Part shown: piece by piece, positions 12,024 to 22,717 of the stretch | Numbering within the stretch: position 1 is the first letter of the stretch | How the letters are laid out: the number at the start of each line of letters is the position of its first letter | NCBI GenBank assembly: GCA_910589415.1 | Contig: OU342639.1 | Coordinates: 14,082,268 to 14,146,267 of the forward strand | Reading direction: 5' to 3' | DNA: 64,000 nucleotides | Source of the DNA: Malachius bipustulatus | Lineage: Eukaryota > Arthropoda > Insecta > Coleoptera > Melyridae | Position numbers and translations under genes: made by a program | The notes under the pieces: generated by a model | Databases searched by the model: none | What the model saw: only the letters and a program-made list of their open reading frames with translations | Told to the model about the DNA's origin: nothing

Positions 12024-12855
12024 CAGGGTGAGTTTTTTTCAATGTCTAGTACAGGGATCTCGTAAACTACTGCAGTTAGAGGAACGGTTAAATGGGGAAA
12101 GAAGTGCAGTTTTATGAGCTTAATTCGAAACAGCTTTTGTTTTTTTTTAAATCTCCATGGCTTCCTAGATATTTAACATAAAGTAAATTCCGCGGATTTC
12201 TTTTCAGCGAGATAGCGGTCTTATTATTGGGATTAGAGAAAAATCGTAAAGGAAAACCTTTTAGACGATTCCATAGACAATAAAACGGCGTTACAATTTT
12301 TTTTATTTGTTGTGTCATTTTCGAGCTATGACGTAAACTTGTGTTTTTTTAAATGTAAGTCATAGTTGGCTATGACATCATTCGATATGTTTTTTTTTTC
12401 TAAATACAACGATATAAAACTCGATATCGTTTTTTCGGGAAATAAAAAAGTTAGGACGGTTTTTAATTTTATTTCCTCAAATACGTGGTATAGGCGCTGA
12501 ATTTAATAGTTAATTTTGAATTGAAAATCTTATATGAATTAATAGTTCAACGGAATAATTAGTTTTCGAGAACTTAAAAAAAATATTAATTTTAATTCTA
12601 ATCTTTCAAAAATCTTGTAGCAATATCTGTAGAACTGTAGACTAAATATTCATATCAAAATGTGACGGTTGCTTAGCAACAGTAACAGAAACAGTGAAAC
12701 TATAAAATTTGACAGTTAGTTACTTAGAGGCTTATAATTTCCATTGAACTTTAAGTATGAAGTCAGGTTTTGCAGAAGTTCTTAAATTTAACCGTTCCTC
12801 TAACTGCAGTAGTTTACGAGATCCCTGTACTAAACATTGAAAAAAACTCACCCTG
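12024..12855. mobile_element. 832-bp MITE-like element, CAGGGTGAG ends, TA duplication
   Basis: Terminal inverted repeats of about 70 bp start CAGGGTGAG and end CTCACCCTG, with one mismatch seen (TGTCTAG against the complement of CTAAACA). TA flanks both ends (12022-12023 and 12856-12857). No reading frame in the interior resembles a transposase. This fits a non-autonomous Tc1/mariner-type element. The near-identity of the ends suggests relatively recent activity. Confidence 0.8.
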
Positions 12856-12859
12856 TATA

Positions 12860-13260
12860 ATGTAAGTACATACTTAGGTAGATAATAAAAAAAAATTCTC
12901 ATAAATTAAATCTAACTAAAAATAAACTTTGAACCATTATTAATTAAATCGAAATAAACAAAATAATAACTTAAAAACAAAAATAGTGTAAGTACTTACA
13001 CCCATAATACTTATAAAGATTGAACCTAATAAAAAAAATTGATATCTTATTTAAAAACAAAATTTAAAAAGTTTTCTTATAAAATAAAACTTTGAATAGG
13101 ACCCAATTAAATTGCATTAAATTAAACTACTTAATTAAATAAAAACTTAAGAAAAACCTTTACTAAACTGCATGAGTTTTACTACACCGGTGCCGGTGCC
13201 ATAAATAGTCTACATGTATACCTATATTTATAAATAAATTGATCAAATTATTTAATGATA
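12860..13260. other. No recognisable feature
   Basis: A-rich, T-poor DNA between two MITE-like elements, with no repeats or frames of note. Confidence 0.25.
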
Positions 13261-13263
13261 AAA

Positions 13264-13502
13264 TATAAACGTAGGTTAATTAATCGGGATAGCAGTCGAT
13301 AAGGAAGAGGATACCTACTCTTTTTTCTAAAAACCCAAGTTTTCCAAATTTATTTCAGTTCTTCTTCAGAGTTAAGAAAGTGAGGTCTATAATGGTTTGT
13401 TAATAATAATGTTGGATATTTTTTGAATAAATGTTAACAACAGGTATTTCATTTTCTCTGTTTTATCGACTGCTATCCCAATTAATTAATATACGTTTAT
13501 AC
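13264..13502. mobile_element. 239-bp MITE-like element
   Basis: Inverted arms of about 40 bases: the left holds TTAATTAATCGGGATAGCAG followed by TCGATAA, and the right holds the complement with slight changes and ends ATACGTTTATA. No coding potential. A target-site duplication was not resolved in this AT-rich context. Confidence 0.6.
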
Positions 13503-13509
13503 ATATTTA

Positions 13510-15845
13510 GAAATATTACACCTAGATAAAATTCAATAAATTTTATTGTCTGAACATAATTCCAAATCAATAGGTACTTATCATATTTAAAAACAAAATC
13601 AAAAAACGTTCTCTTTTAAAAAAGGTAAATCTAAACAAAATAAACCTTAAATTGGATCGAATAAAATTGGATTGGATTAAAAAAGTTTGGTAAATGCAAC
13701 AACAAAATGAAATCTAAAAAATGAAATATTAAGTTTATGATTAGATATAATCAAAATCACCGCCATAAAGAGGTCATCGAAAGTGTTAATTGATGCCCTC
13801 TTAAATGCCCTGTCTTCGCATGCTGAAACCAGCATATGGTGTGTCTCTCGAAGCTCTCATCCGTGATTGGGAATGATAGGTATCCTTACTGCACCTGGCA
13901 CCTGGAATGATTGAAAAATATTTATGTAATCTCAAAGTCTAGGGTTCTTTCAAATGTATGAGCCTAAGAATCCAATAAGGATCCACAAAAGTGAAAGCAG
14001 AAAATCTTAATTATCAAAACTAGTTAACAATATTTTGACTAGTAGGTATAATAGGTACCTACCCATCCCCAGATGGGTTCAAGAGTTCATATCATACTTT
14101 TATTTTACTTGTGAAATCACTGAGCGTAAGTAGCGGTCTATAAATCAAAGAGTAAGTCGTGGATAAAATTTTCAATATTTACATTTTTGGGAGATTTTTA
14201 GAAATTATATGGAAAAATAGTCTTCTAATTCCTCTGCCTTAGGTATACTATATAATGTAAGTATAGGTAAAATACTATATATGCTTGCTATTTTTATATG
14301 TACTACCTACTTACTTACGTATTATTTATGTAAAACCTATAGATAGGGATGTGGCGAATATTCCGAATATAACGAAGTTCGGTATTCGGCAAGTAAATAT
14401 TGGGAGACGCCGAACTTTGATTATTTTTTGCTTTCATTGTTATTCATCGTTGTTCCGATCTTTTTCAGAATATGTATTGCTTTTGCGAAAACCTCTATAG
14501 AATATTCATATCGATTTACAAATTATATACTTAACAGAAAATACTGAGCTTGTTTATAAAAATGTTAAAAATGAAGAAGGTATGGAATATCCGAATAAAA
14601 TTCTGCCGATTTCAGAGAATCCCCGATAAAAACAAACTGAAATAATTTGAAGTCATTCATCAGAAATTCTAGTAAACATATGGTGTGTGTCACTGTTATA
14701 GGGGCCACAAATATTCGTCAGAGTTCAAACAATCCAAACCCAAACATTCCAAACTAGGAACAAAGAGCCAAATAGCGGCTTTGAACTTGAAATTCAAGGG
14801 ACAAACTGGTTTTCTTTCAGAGTAAAAATTAACTATTTAATCCAGGATTGTGCTGAAATGAAATTGGTGAAGTCCTGCTACAAGAAACTGACTCACCCTG
14901 TTTATTTCTTTTGTAAGTACCTATATAAGGTGTAGGTATATTATCCAATGCTTCAAAATTAACATCAATTTATTAACATCAAAAATTCATTCAATTTTTT
15001 GAGGTGAAAGTAGAAAAATTGATACCCTATTATGTGTGTGTAAATTCATTGGCACTGACTGCAGTTTTTAGATGAGCAAACAAATGTTAATTTTTTTCTG
15101 GCTTTTAGTAATGGCGGCTTCCTACGACGAAGGGACCCAGCAATCCATTGGCCACAAGTCACAAGCTGTGACTCACCAAAAGTACCACCAAGTGAAAAGC
15201 CGTCTCAAGAATTTAATTGAAATTCAGATAAATTCGAAACAGTGTTGCCAAGCTTATTTCATTCGATTGGAATGCAAAAAAAAAACTACAAGGTCAACTT
15301 CGTTTCACATTTTCCCATATATGTCGATATACCGGAGGCCCTAGATATTATTTAAAGAAATCAAACTTTTTTACAATTTTTAGACTAGACCCTTCTGATT
15401 AAATTGCACAATTTTAAGATTATTATTATGTACTTACTCTTGATTATTTCCATAATTTCCAGGTTATTAACCGTAATATTTCCAATTTCCAATCCAAAAA
15501 TTGGCCAACATAGTTAGTGAGACATTTCTCCATGCACCTGTAAACACCGGCTTTTTCATTTGATCCACTTGCAAATCTCACGAGATTGTGCTGAAATTAA
15601 ATATATTTTTTGTATTAATAAAAATGCAGACTGATTAGGTACATACGTTATAAAAAAAATGTTCTTTCAAAAAGAAAAACTTAGCAGACTGCTTTTATAC
15701 AGGTGTGTTTTTGCAGTACATTCTACAATCACTGACAATATTTTTTTGTTTAATATGGCGCCACAATTATCCATTATCTGCCTTAAGAGAGTAGACATGT
15801 TTTCTGATTCTAACTGCCGTTGATTTTACTGAGTAAATATCGATG
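13510..15845. other. No supported feature
   Basis: Contains AT-rich DNA with several TAGGTACCTA-like strings. A 90-codon frame (15072-15344, plus) starts with a hydrophobic, signal-peptide-like MLIFFWLLVMAA but lacks any other recognisable property. Confidence 0.25.
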
Positions 15846-15859
15846 AATGGAATCGCAGT

Positions 15860-16450
15860 TCGATGAAAAACTTTCTTGCGCATCAATCGCATAGTTAAAT
15901 AGTGAGTGTATTTTTATCTGATTCAGTTATAATATAGGTATTTTCACTGCTTTTCGAATTAGATTTCTGAAATATTAATGTACCTACTTAGTTGTTTAGG
16001 TAGGTACCTGTGAAAATTTCAGTTCAATTCCTTTGAAAACGGGCTATAAGATGGATATAGAAATTTAGTAATTTTACTCCTTTTCCTATGCACGCCACTG
16101 GCTAACTAATTTAAAAAAAAATTAAAATTTTAATTTTAAGCGTCATAAAAATTTTGAAAATCTACCTTATTTTTATTTTTTATTATTTATTTCTTGAAAT
16201 TCTTGAAGGTAAAAGATTATTTAGGTCGAGATTTAGGTAGTACAGCTGGTATTTTTCAGATCAATTTCTTTAAAAATGAGCTCATAAATAGTTTTAGAAA
16301 TTTAGCCATTATTACCTTTTTCCTACCCACGCCGCTGGCTTATTATTACAAATTATGTTTTTTTTACACTATAAATAACGTCAAGTTCGAAAAATGTTCT
16401 TCCAATCCTCTGTTAATTCTGTTTCAAAGTTTTTCCCATCTTGCTTAAGT
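15860..16450 (+). repeat. Two copies of the dispersed 'GCCACTGGCT' module
   Basis: 15860-16110 begins with TTCTTGCGCATCAATCGCA and ends with ACGCCACTGGCTAACTA. 16160-16450 carries TTTCTTGAAATTCTTGAAGG, a CTCATAAATAGTTTTAGAAA block and ACGCCGCTGGCTTATTA. Both correspond to successive parts of the outer arms of the palindrome at 52.8-54.5 kb, in the same order. Confidence 0.6.
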
Positions 16451-16544
16451 AGGTAGGTTTATCTTAAACCAAGCCCTATATCAAAATTTTACTAGTGAAA
16501 AAAATAATAGAAATTAATGATTGATCTAAAAAAAAAAAACAATA

Positions 16545-16718
16545 CCTTCGAACCAGAGGCGTACGTAGGAAAAAGTTGGGGGGTCAACGTGTTCTTCAAG
16601 CCACGTTCCCTCCGCTCGGGTTTCTCAGGAAATATGAAGATACAATTCAATTACACTAATATACAGGGTATTCTATTAAAAAAAACACAATGTCGTCATT
16701 ACCTCACCAAGGAACATT
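16545..16718 (+). repeat. Partial terminal modules of foldback elements
   Basis: GGCGTACGTAGGAAAAAGTT followed by a G run and a CGCTCGGG segment matches a module inside the terminal repeats of the element at 37.35-40.39 kb. The following AGGAAATATGAAGATAC and AATGTCGTCATTAC strings match the end of the 11.1-kb foldback. This stretch therefore joins fragments of two families. Confidence 0.45.
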
Positions 16719-16749
16719 CTGTACGCAAAAATGTTCCGCCAAGAGTATA

Positions 16750-17509
16750 CAGGGTGTTTTTTAATTGAATGTCAATATTTAAGGGGGTGATTTTTCGGTC
16801 CATTTTAAGAAGAAAACTTCATAAGAACGTATGTCCTAAAAGTCTTAACTTTTGAGATACAGGGTGTTAAAGTTTTTAAAAATAAATAATTTTTTCATAA
16901 TATCTGTAATACCGCTCTGGATATTTTAATGAAATTTAATAGACATGTATTACTCATCAAGAGGCATTTTTTCATGTACCACATTTCGTTTTATCTCCAC
17001 TAGTCACATCTTGCAGAATTTTACCTATGCATATTTTTATATTTTTTTATTGTCATTTAACGACAATCTTGTGACCATGTAGAGAAACAGATTTTATTTT
17101 TTTAGGCGAAAACCGTGCATCGGCCTGAAAAAAAAGTATTCAAATTTGCTTGGAAATAAATGAGGATTTCAATAATGATTTCTATTTGAACAGAAATCAG
17201 TGGCGTACCATCAATGTCTGCCAAAATATAGGTAAAATTCTGCACAATCGTGCACCATCGTCACTAATGGAAATAAAATGAAACCTTAGCTTGTACATGA
17301 AAAAATGCCCCTTGGTATACGAAATTTCATTAAAATATCCAGAGCGGTTTTACAGATGTTACGAAAAAATTATTTATTTTAATGAAACTTTACCACCCTG
17401 TATCTCAAAAGTTAAGACTCTTAGGACATATTTTCTTATAAAGTTTTCTTCTTAAAATGGGCCCAAAAATCACCCCCTTAAATATTGACATTCAATTACA
17501 TAACACCTG
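16750..17509. mobile_element. 760-bp foldback element with CAGGGTG end and TA duplication
   Basis: Imperfect inverted arms of nearly 300 bp run inward from CAGGGTGTTTTTTAATTG and from its complement, whose end reads CACCTG. TA flanks both ends (16748-16749, 17510-17511). A second CAGGGTG lies at 16860, 110 bases inside the left end, and its mirror image (CACCCTGTATCTC) is in the right arm near 17394. Shared strings include TTAAGGGGGTGATTTTT and ACCGCTCTGGATATTTTAAT. The arms are several percent diverged. No transposase frame is present, so it is non-autonomous. Confidence 0.75.
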
Positions 17510-17514
17510 TACAA

Positions 17515-18070
17515 ATTAAATTAAAAAATTGACCTGTTTGTTTATTTTTCAAAAAAAAAAAAAACAGTACTTTCCGTTTTGCGGAATTTATTTCTTACTT
17601 AATGACGTGCTTATTCTTTTAAACGCTTGTAACATCTAAACAAAAACGAATTGGACCCATGTGTATTAATAAAAATATGTTTAAAATCAAGTCAGCTATC
17701 GGCTGCCAAAGTTTGTCATAGAGCTTGTAGAACACTCTGTATAGCAAGTAAGATTGAATAAGGTATATTATAGGTATAGGAAAAATCATGAGAGACTGCA
17801 ATAGATATTGACACAAAAACAGCAGTCTTACATGATTTCAGTTGGTTTAAGACAAACATACGGGCAGCCATTCGATCTTTTGGAAATACATGCAGTTGAT
17901 AAACAATTATTATTGTTTTATGTACCTTATATAGGTAGGTACAATTATTGCGGCCACCCAAATGCGTGAAAGCATTTTTGTTGTCATTGAAATTTCCGGG
18001 AAATTTTATCATAGTAAGTCAGACTTTGTTCAGTTGCGTGAATAAATAAAAATATTTGACATAATAGATA
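17515..18070. other. No supported feature
   Basis: AT-rich DNA with two short overlapping frames on the minus strand. I see no motif or repeat. Confidence 0.25.
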
Positions 18071-18071
18071 T

Positions 18072-18222
18072 TTGCCCGTATTCACAAACGATAATTTCCT
18101 AAATAATTACGTAATTAATTAAATGAGTGAGATGGAGATATGCAGTTTTTTTGCAATAGAATGAGATGGGGATAATTGATTACGTAATTATTTAGGAAAT
18201 TATCGTTTGTGAATACGGGCAA
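18072..18222. mobile_element. 151-bp MITE with near-perfect 46-bp inverted repeats
   Basis: TTGCCCGTATTCACAAACGA at the left end is the exact complement of the right end, and the match continues through ATTACGTAATTA, leaving a loop of about 60 bases. No coding capacity. The target duplication is ambiguous in the flanking T/A runs. Confidence 0.75.
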
Positions 18223-18224
18223 TT

Positions 18225-19255
18225 ATTATCTATTTTTTCTTTAACAATAGAATATTTTTTGACATCGATCCTGCCGTTAATGGTTTAAAGTTAAAATTAC
18301 CTACACAATTAAATTTTGCCGCTCACATTTGGATGGTCGCGACTTACACATAATAGTATTATTTTTTAGCATTAACTTACCTTATCCTAGGTACTTTATT
18401 GTCTGTTGTCTGCTATTATTCCACTGCAAAAGTAGGTACAAAATATACTATCACAACACAACACACAACACAGAGAAAAGAAACCAATAATGTAGGTACT
18501 TTTGGATTTGGATAAAACAACAGAGTAGTTTTATTTTATTTCTTTTGTCACTGCTGTTCACTGCATTCAGAATTCCAGAGCACACCAGCACTCGCGCTTG
18601 CTGACTTTGACTTGCTGTATTATTGGATCGGATTTCGGATTGGTGGTGTTCGGTTTTTCGAACCAAACAACCCCACTCCATTCTATCCATCTATCTATTA
18701 AAGAATAAGAAATAAGAATAAGATAAGAATAAAGAATACAATAGTATCTTTCTTTTCTTCAGCACTTTACCGTTAAGGGATGGGACTACCTAATTGGGTC
18801 GTGGCGTGGCTCGAGTCTTAGCAGCGTTGGCAAATGTTGTCGCTTTAAAAACGACTTTGTAAAATATAAAAAAGAAAAAATACTTTTCATGAGGGGCTAA
18901 ATATCATTAATGCCCTACTGCACCTTAGACATTTTTAAATCCCGACTTAGCTAAAGTCGCGATTAGTTTTGATGAACGTATCTTAACAACAAATATGTTA
19001 ATTCAGGTGTCCCTGAAATGTCTTTACAGCTTACTACCAAATGTTCCTCGGAAGAAACCAAGTCGATTTAAAGTCAACTTATTTTCTTCTTCTGATAGCG
19101 ATTTTGATTAAATTTCGTATGATGTTATGGTTTTGTGGGACAAAATAAAGTGCAATACCAAAATTATACATGACGTGAAAATTATTGGCGTAGATGTAAA
19201 TGAGTTTTTTAGGTTTCACACTCTTTGAACATCTTAATACGCAATGAAATTAAAC
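18225..19255. other. Possible promoter-like or unique DNA, nothing firm
   Basis: Part of this stretch (18540-18700) is less AT-rich and contains CACTCGCGCTTGCTGACTTT-like DNA. A minus-strand frame of 79 codons covers it. I could not support a gene or a start site. Confidence 0.2.
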
Positions 19256-19259
19256 ATTT

Positions 19260-19700
19260 TCAAATACCGAGCGTAGATTATAATCGACTCATTTTCCAAA
19301 AAAATGAACTCTTGATAAAAGTCGCCTATCGTTTAGGAGATAGTCGCATTTGAATGTTGATTTTTATAGAAAGTTTCTTAATTTGGTATTTAAAAAATTT
19401 TCAAAGCCGACTCCGACTAGATCCCAGAGTATTTCATAGCCAACTTTTTTTTCTTATGGCCGCCATATTGTTTTTTCGTGTCATTCGTTATCAAAGAAAC
19501 AAGGAAAGCAAAAAGTAATTCAAAAATATTTTTTGCTTCTTTTTCGAATTTTGGATATGTATTTCTGCTATTTTACGTGTTTCCTAAAATTTTTGTAAAA
19601 ACTTTAGTTCAATTCCTTTAAAATTTCTGTGCCATAAAATGGATATGTAGAAATTATTTATTAAATTTGCCCTTTTTCCTACATCTGCCACTAACCGCAA
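19260..19700 (+). repeat. Dispersed repeat, shared with 43.2 kb and 52.8 kb
   Basis: CTTATGGCCGCCATATTGTT and the preceding GATCCCAGAGTATTTCATAG recur, with changes, at 43.32-43.38 kb. The part from about 19550 onward (TCAATTCCTTTAAAA, then a CTGCCACTAACCGC end) matches the 'GCCACTGGCT' module of the large palindrome. Confidence 0.5.
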
Positions 19701-19704
19701 TTAA

Positions 19705-21300
19705 TAACAAATACGCATTTTTTTCACCGAAGTATCCTGCCTGTTCTATAATTTGATTTTATGTTTTCTTATCTTATGTCTTCTTGTAATTGTTATATTT
19801 TTCTTCGTATATCGTATGAGCAGGTTAATTTTGTAAATCCATTTTTATGGTCTACGCGTGTCAGGATCGTATTTGATGGTTTGGTGCGATTTCCATAACA
19901 CAACTAAAAACCTGTTAATTGTCGTATTTGTGTCAAATTAACAGCACTTTTTGTCAACTAAAATTGAGAAGGCGATTCAAATTAAACATCAAGTTGGTAC
20001 ACGAGAAGAAATTGTTAATTAACCCAACAATTCCTATAACGGCACAAATTTAAATTACGAGCAGTTGCAAAAAAATGTTTCTAAGTGAAGTTTGTTGTTG
20101 AATGTTTTGCTGATGTTCCTTTGAGTAATTAATATTACCTATGAATATTGATAAAAATAATTTTCATAAGGAAAAATAAATAAATGAATGTATAAAAAAA
20201 TTGAGTCCCCTAAAATTTTGAAAAAATTTTTTGAATAATCAAGTAATGAATCAATTACGAGATCAAAAAGTGTTTTTTTTTTTGTAATGAAGTGTTCTTT
20301 CTAATTCAAGTAATTATCGTAGAAAAATTATGTACCTACGCAACAGTGTGCATAAAGTTGTCTTTCTTCACTTTCGGAATTGACGCACTGCCTCGGTCAA
20401 ACTTCCAGTAATGAAAAACCACTTTATGCACTTGTTACACAAAATTATATTATTTACGTTTTCAGGCATTTTCTGCTATCGCAATAATTATTATGTATTT
20501 CCGTGTCAAGTACTTCGAAGTTATCTTTGTTCTAAAAAAATATAGTTACGATGATATTTGACAACACTGTAACGATATTCCATACTATGCCCACACATCA
20601 ATGATGCCCACCAACTTAGGATTCAAAGGAATGAAAAATATTAAAACGAAAAAGCTGTAAATATAGACAATAAATAAGATAGATGTGAAGGGAATGAATC
20701 ACCATCAATAGGTCCCGATGCTACGTTACCCAAACATGCATTCCTATCCTGTTAAAGAACATAAATGCATAATATCTAGGTCAACCACCGGATCCCGAAT
20801 TGTTTATTCTTCTATGTCGATGATAATAAATTACCGAAAGAAAGAATTGTTGTAGGTAGGTACCTACTTAATTATGTACCTATTACCTACTAAAAAGGCA
20901 AACCAAACGAGTGAAAACATTGAAACGACCTGATAAAAATTAAAATCTAGGTAGGTATAGGCGGGTATTCTTTACCTATAATTACATATTCTACCTATCA
21001 TATAACGAAACCCAGTCACAGGTGCAGGTAAACTGACGTGTCAACCATAATGCACTAGGTATTATTTCCGCCGCGAAGAATTAAATTTTCCAAAATCGCA
21101 TTTAAGTAGTCTTTTTTTCAAGACATTATTAGAAAACTCCTAAATTTTATAGGTAGGTATGCTATAGATTATAAATTCAGCAGATAGCTATTATAATAGG
21201 TAAAAAAAAATATGTTGGTAGGTATAGGCGGTAAAGTAGGTATACATATACCTATCTAGTGCACTTTTAAAATAGTTTTTAAAATTAACTTACATTGTAT
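19705..21300. other. No supported feature
   Basis: AT-rich with many TAGGTAGGTACCTAC-like strings (near 20855, 20950, 21150 and 21230). An imperfect hairpin built on GTGCATAAAG and CTTTATGCAC lies at about 20350-20435. No gene seen. Confidence 0.3.
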
Positions 21301-21304
21301 TTTC

Positions 21305-21702
21305 AAAACTAACATTGATGGAAAGTTTCATTCGTACGACTAAATAGAAACTTTCTTGCATTTATTAGGCAAGTTGCAAGGTGAGATTCCACCGCCTTTT
21401 CAAAGTTCATATTGTTGAAACTTTGCAATTGCAACTTTATTTTTGCAACGACAGTGCACTTCAAAAGTAAATTGCAAAAATAAATTTGCAGTGAGGTTTC
21501 AATATTAACCTTGCTGAAACATTACAGCTGCAACATTACTTTTTTAGCTTTATGAACTTACCGGGCAATTTTCAATTGTAACTTTCCTGAAGCTAAGCTT
21601 GCAGGAAGGTTCCAACAACTTACCAAATGAAATTTTCAAAAGTAATGAAAAATCAATATTGCTGCAACGTTTCGTAATGTTCAATGTCCAGTGGGCATAC
21701 AT
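21305..21702 (-). repeat. CCCACTGG family copy, minus orientation
   Basis: It ends with TTCAATGTCCAGTGGGCAT and contains repeated TTGCAA / GCAAC(A/T)TT motifs near 21375, 21430, 21475 and 21525. It is approximately the reverse complement of 10425-10930. Confidence 0.45.
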
Positions 21703-22050
21703 TAACGTATTGCCGTAAAGTAAAAAGAAGGTTTTTAAGAAAAAGTAAATACATCGTGTAGCCGTTAATAATACTTTTCTGTCTCGGTTGGGGAATTTTG
21801 CTACTACTTTGAAAGCTTTTCCGGTACCTTCGAGCACCAGCTTCCAAATTTCTCTCACTGCTCTGAATGAGGGAGAATTCTGAACCAATTCTATGCTTAA
21901 AATTCCAATAAAATCTTTTAGAAATGGAGAGCAATTTCATTCCTCAAACTTGGCGTCCATATTTTTTCCAACAGTACTCCTTACCACACATTCCAAAGAT
22001 AGACAAATCTCTCAGAAGGAACTTAAAATTGTAATCTATAACCAGTCCAA

Positions 22051-22284
22051 TTTTTTATCTTTTTAAGGAAGAAGTATCGGTCTTAACTATGTAGATAAGA
22101 CAAAGTCGCTCCACTCCAATAATTATGGGATTCGAGAACTAGCTCATTACACCCAGACAAAAGTTTACCAATTAAAGTAGAAGACGACACAGACAACCAG
22201 AGCGAGACTGGGAATCGAACTTAGTCCGAGGCAGTCCAGGGGTTCAGCAGTCTGCACGTTGAACCGCGAAGCCACCGCCGGCTC
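22051..22284 (-). mobile_element. tRNA-derived SINE with 11-bp target-site duplication
   Basis: Read on the minus strand, it opens GCCGGCGGTGGCTTCGCGG, which fits a pol III A box. AGTTCGATTCCCA, a B box, follows about 50 bases later. The body ends in a segment (GGAGTGGAGCGACT...GTTAAGACCGAT) nearly identical to the end of the SINE at 31.4 kb. AACCAGTCCAA flanks both sides (22040-22050 and 22285-22295). The tail at the low-coordinate end is A/T-rich. Confidence 0.75.
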
Positions 22285-22299
22285 AACCAGTCCAAATTA

Positions 22300-22565
22300 A
22301 ACCATATGTAAAGATATTAAAACCCGAAATAGAAACACTAACGAAGAAAAACTAATTAGAAAACGTTCACAAACTTAATTCTTCTCACACATTTTACAAA
22401 GAGCTTCTAGAATCTCTTCTTTCAAGAACAAATGCTCTGTCTTTACAAGCTGCGACCAAAAATGAAATCCGCTTAACGGAAGTTTTCAATGAAAAGCCGC
22501 TTTCTGTTTGGAAACATATACACACGTAAAGTACGCATCATATGGGGAAAAGGTTTCCTTCTCAG
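22300..22565. other. No recognisable feature
   Basis: AT-rich spacer between the SINE and the repeat that hosts the I-type retrotransposon. Confidence 0.25.
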
Positions 22566-22717
22566 TTTAGGAAATTTTAGAGTTCGCTCATAGTTTGTGC
22601 TTTAAAAATGATGACAAATGACACGCACACGATCTGTCACGTGTCTTTTACAACTGGCAATTTTTTTTTTTTTACAACTGGCAAGACATTTTTTGGCAAA
22701 AAATTACAAAATATGGC

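Noticed and set aside
15072..15344. 90-codon frame with signal-peptide-like start, possible small secreted protein
   Set aside because: Only the hydrophobic start is suggestive. There are no paired cysteines, conserved motif or neighbouring gene structure, and such frames arise by chance in AT-rich DNA.
18451..18690. 79-codon minus-strand frame as a first coding exon
   Set aside because: No splice donor or homology was evident. Slightly raised GC alone is not enough.
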